A stretch of DNA of 24,956 bases from JBKEDC01 sp047971925 (GTDB taxonomy: Bacteria; Bacteroidota; Bacteroidia; Bacteroidales; Prolixibacteraceae): contig JBKEAC010000135.1 of assembly GCA_047971925.1 (NCBI GenBank), positions 1 to 24,956 on the forward strand. The letters are read 5' to 3'. The notes beneath the pieces were generated by a model, which saw only the letters and a program-made list of their open reading frames with translations, searched no databases and was not told where the DNA came from. Below, one piece after another: positions 24,841-24,956 of this stretch (its first letter is position 1; every line of letters starts with the position of its first letter). The position numbers and the translations under genes were made by a program.

Positions 24841-24956
24841 TTATTGGGTGATATTTTTTTTCGTGAGGTGAATTAAGCAAGCTTATTGGGTGATATTTTT
24901 TTTCGTGAGGTGAATTAAGCAAGCTTATTGGGTGATATTTTTTTTCGTGAGGTGAA
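24841..24956. repeat. 42-bp tandem array, cut by the window end
   Basis: Units start at 24841, 24883 and 24925. The first two are identical over 42 bases and the third is identical over the 32 bases visible, so the array is young or kept uniform. Each unit has a run of eight T and the word GTGAGGTG. The unit sequence is unrelated to the array at 371-636, but the period is the same. The full copy number is not visible. Confidence 0.95.

Larger units (their letters stand above)
24440..24956. other. Non-coding, repeat-rich right end
   Basis: No gene is seen in these 517 bases. They hold the terminator of the lipoprotein gene, a second copy of the left-end palindromic element, a doubled hairpin, a diverged 42-bp duplication with large palindromes and a young 42-bp tandem array that runs off the window. 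Confidence 0.8.

Noticed and set aside
1..24956. Mobile element or defence island
   Set aside because: No transposase, integrase, nuclease, methylase or toxin-antitoxin gene is present; the genes are a glucan locus and core metabolism.

Overview
The window looks like chromosomal DNA of an AT-leaning member of the Bacteroidota (Bacteroidales/Marinilabiliales-like; I cannot place the genus). The reasons are a SusC/SusD pair, a BACON domain, lipoproteins whose mature N-terminus is C-S-D-D-D, promoters of the Bacteroidota TAnnTTTG type, and weak or absent Shine-Dalgarno sequences.

Layout. Positions 1-1159 are non-coding and hold a dispersed palindromic repeat, a six-copy 42-bp tandem array (371-636) and a foldable 126-nt element (844-969). 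Next come a stand-alone TonB-dependent receptor (1160-3901) and a membrane-spanning sensor/regulator with a beta-propeller outside and a LuxR-type HTH inside (4105-7002). A compact polysaccharide-utilization operon follows: susC (7242), susD (10382), a PKD-type glycan-binding lipoprotein (11911), a GH16 endo-beta-glucanase with BACON, EF-hand and LRR regions (12777) and a GH3 beta-glucosidase (14295-16541). It closes on a terminator shared with the convergent leuS (16626-19280). Then come a 72-bp remnant of a second GH3 gene end, alanine dehydrogenase ald (19532-20638, minus), a divergent class I aminotransferase (20844-22049), and an orphan surface lipoprotein with propeller and beta-solenoid regions (22433-24439). 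The right end (24440-24956) is again non-coding and repeat-rich.

How it works together (inference). The GH16 + GH3 + PKD protein + SusCD set is the usual toolkit for a beta-1,3-glucan such as laminarin. The surface GH16 cuts the chain, the PKD lipoprotein and SusD hold the oligosaccharides, SusC imports them and GH3 releases glucose in the periplasm. The adjacent regulator probably senses the sugar and acts on phased GTGAGGTT sites upstream of susC. The leuS, ald and aminotransferase genes are core metabolism.

Most noteworthy: three unrelated repeats at the two ends of the window all have a 42-bp period; the GH3 gene-end scar lies between leuS and ald; and a helically phased candidate operator precedes susC. 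I did not find a clearly new defence or mobile system.
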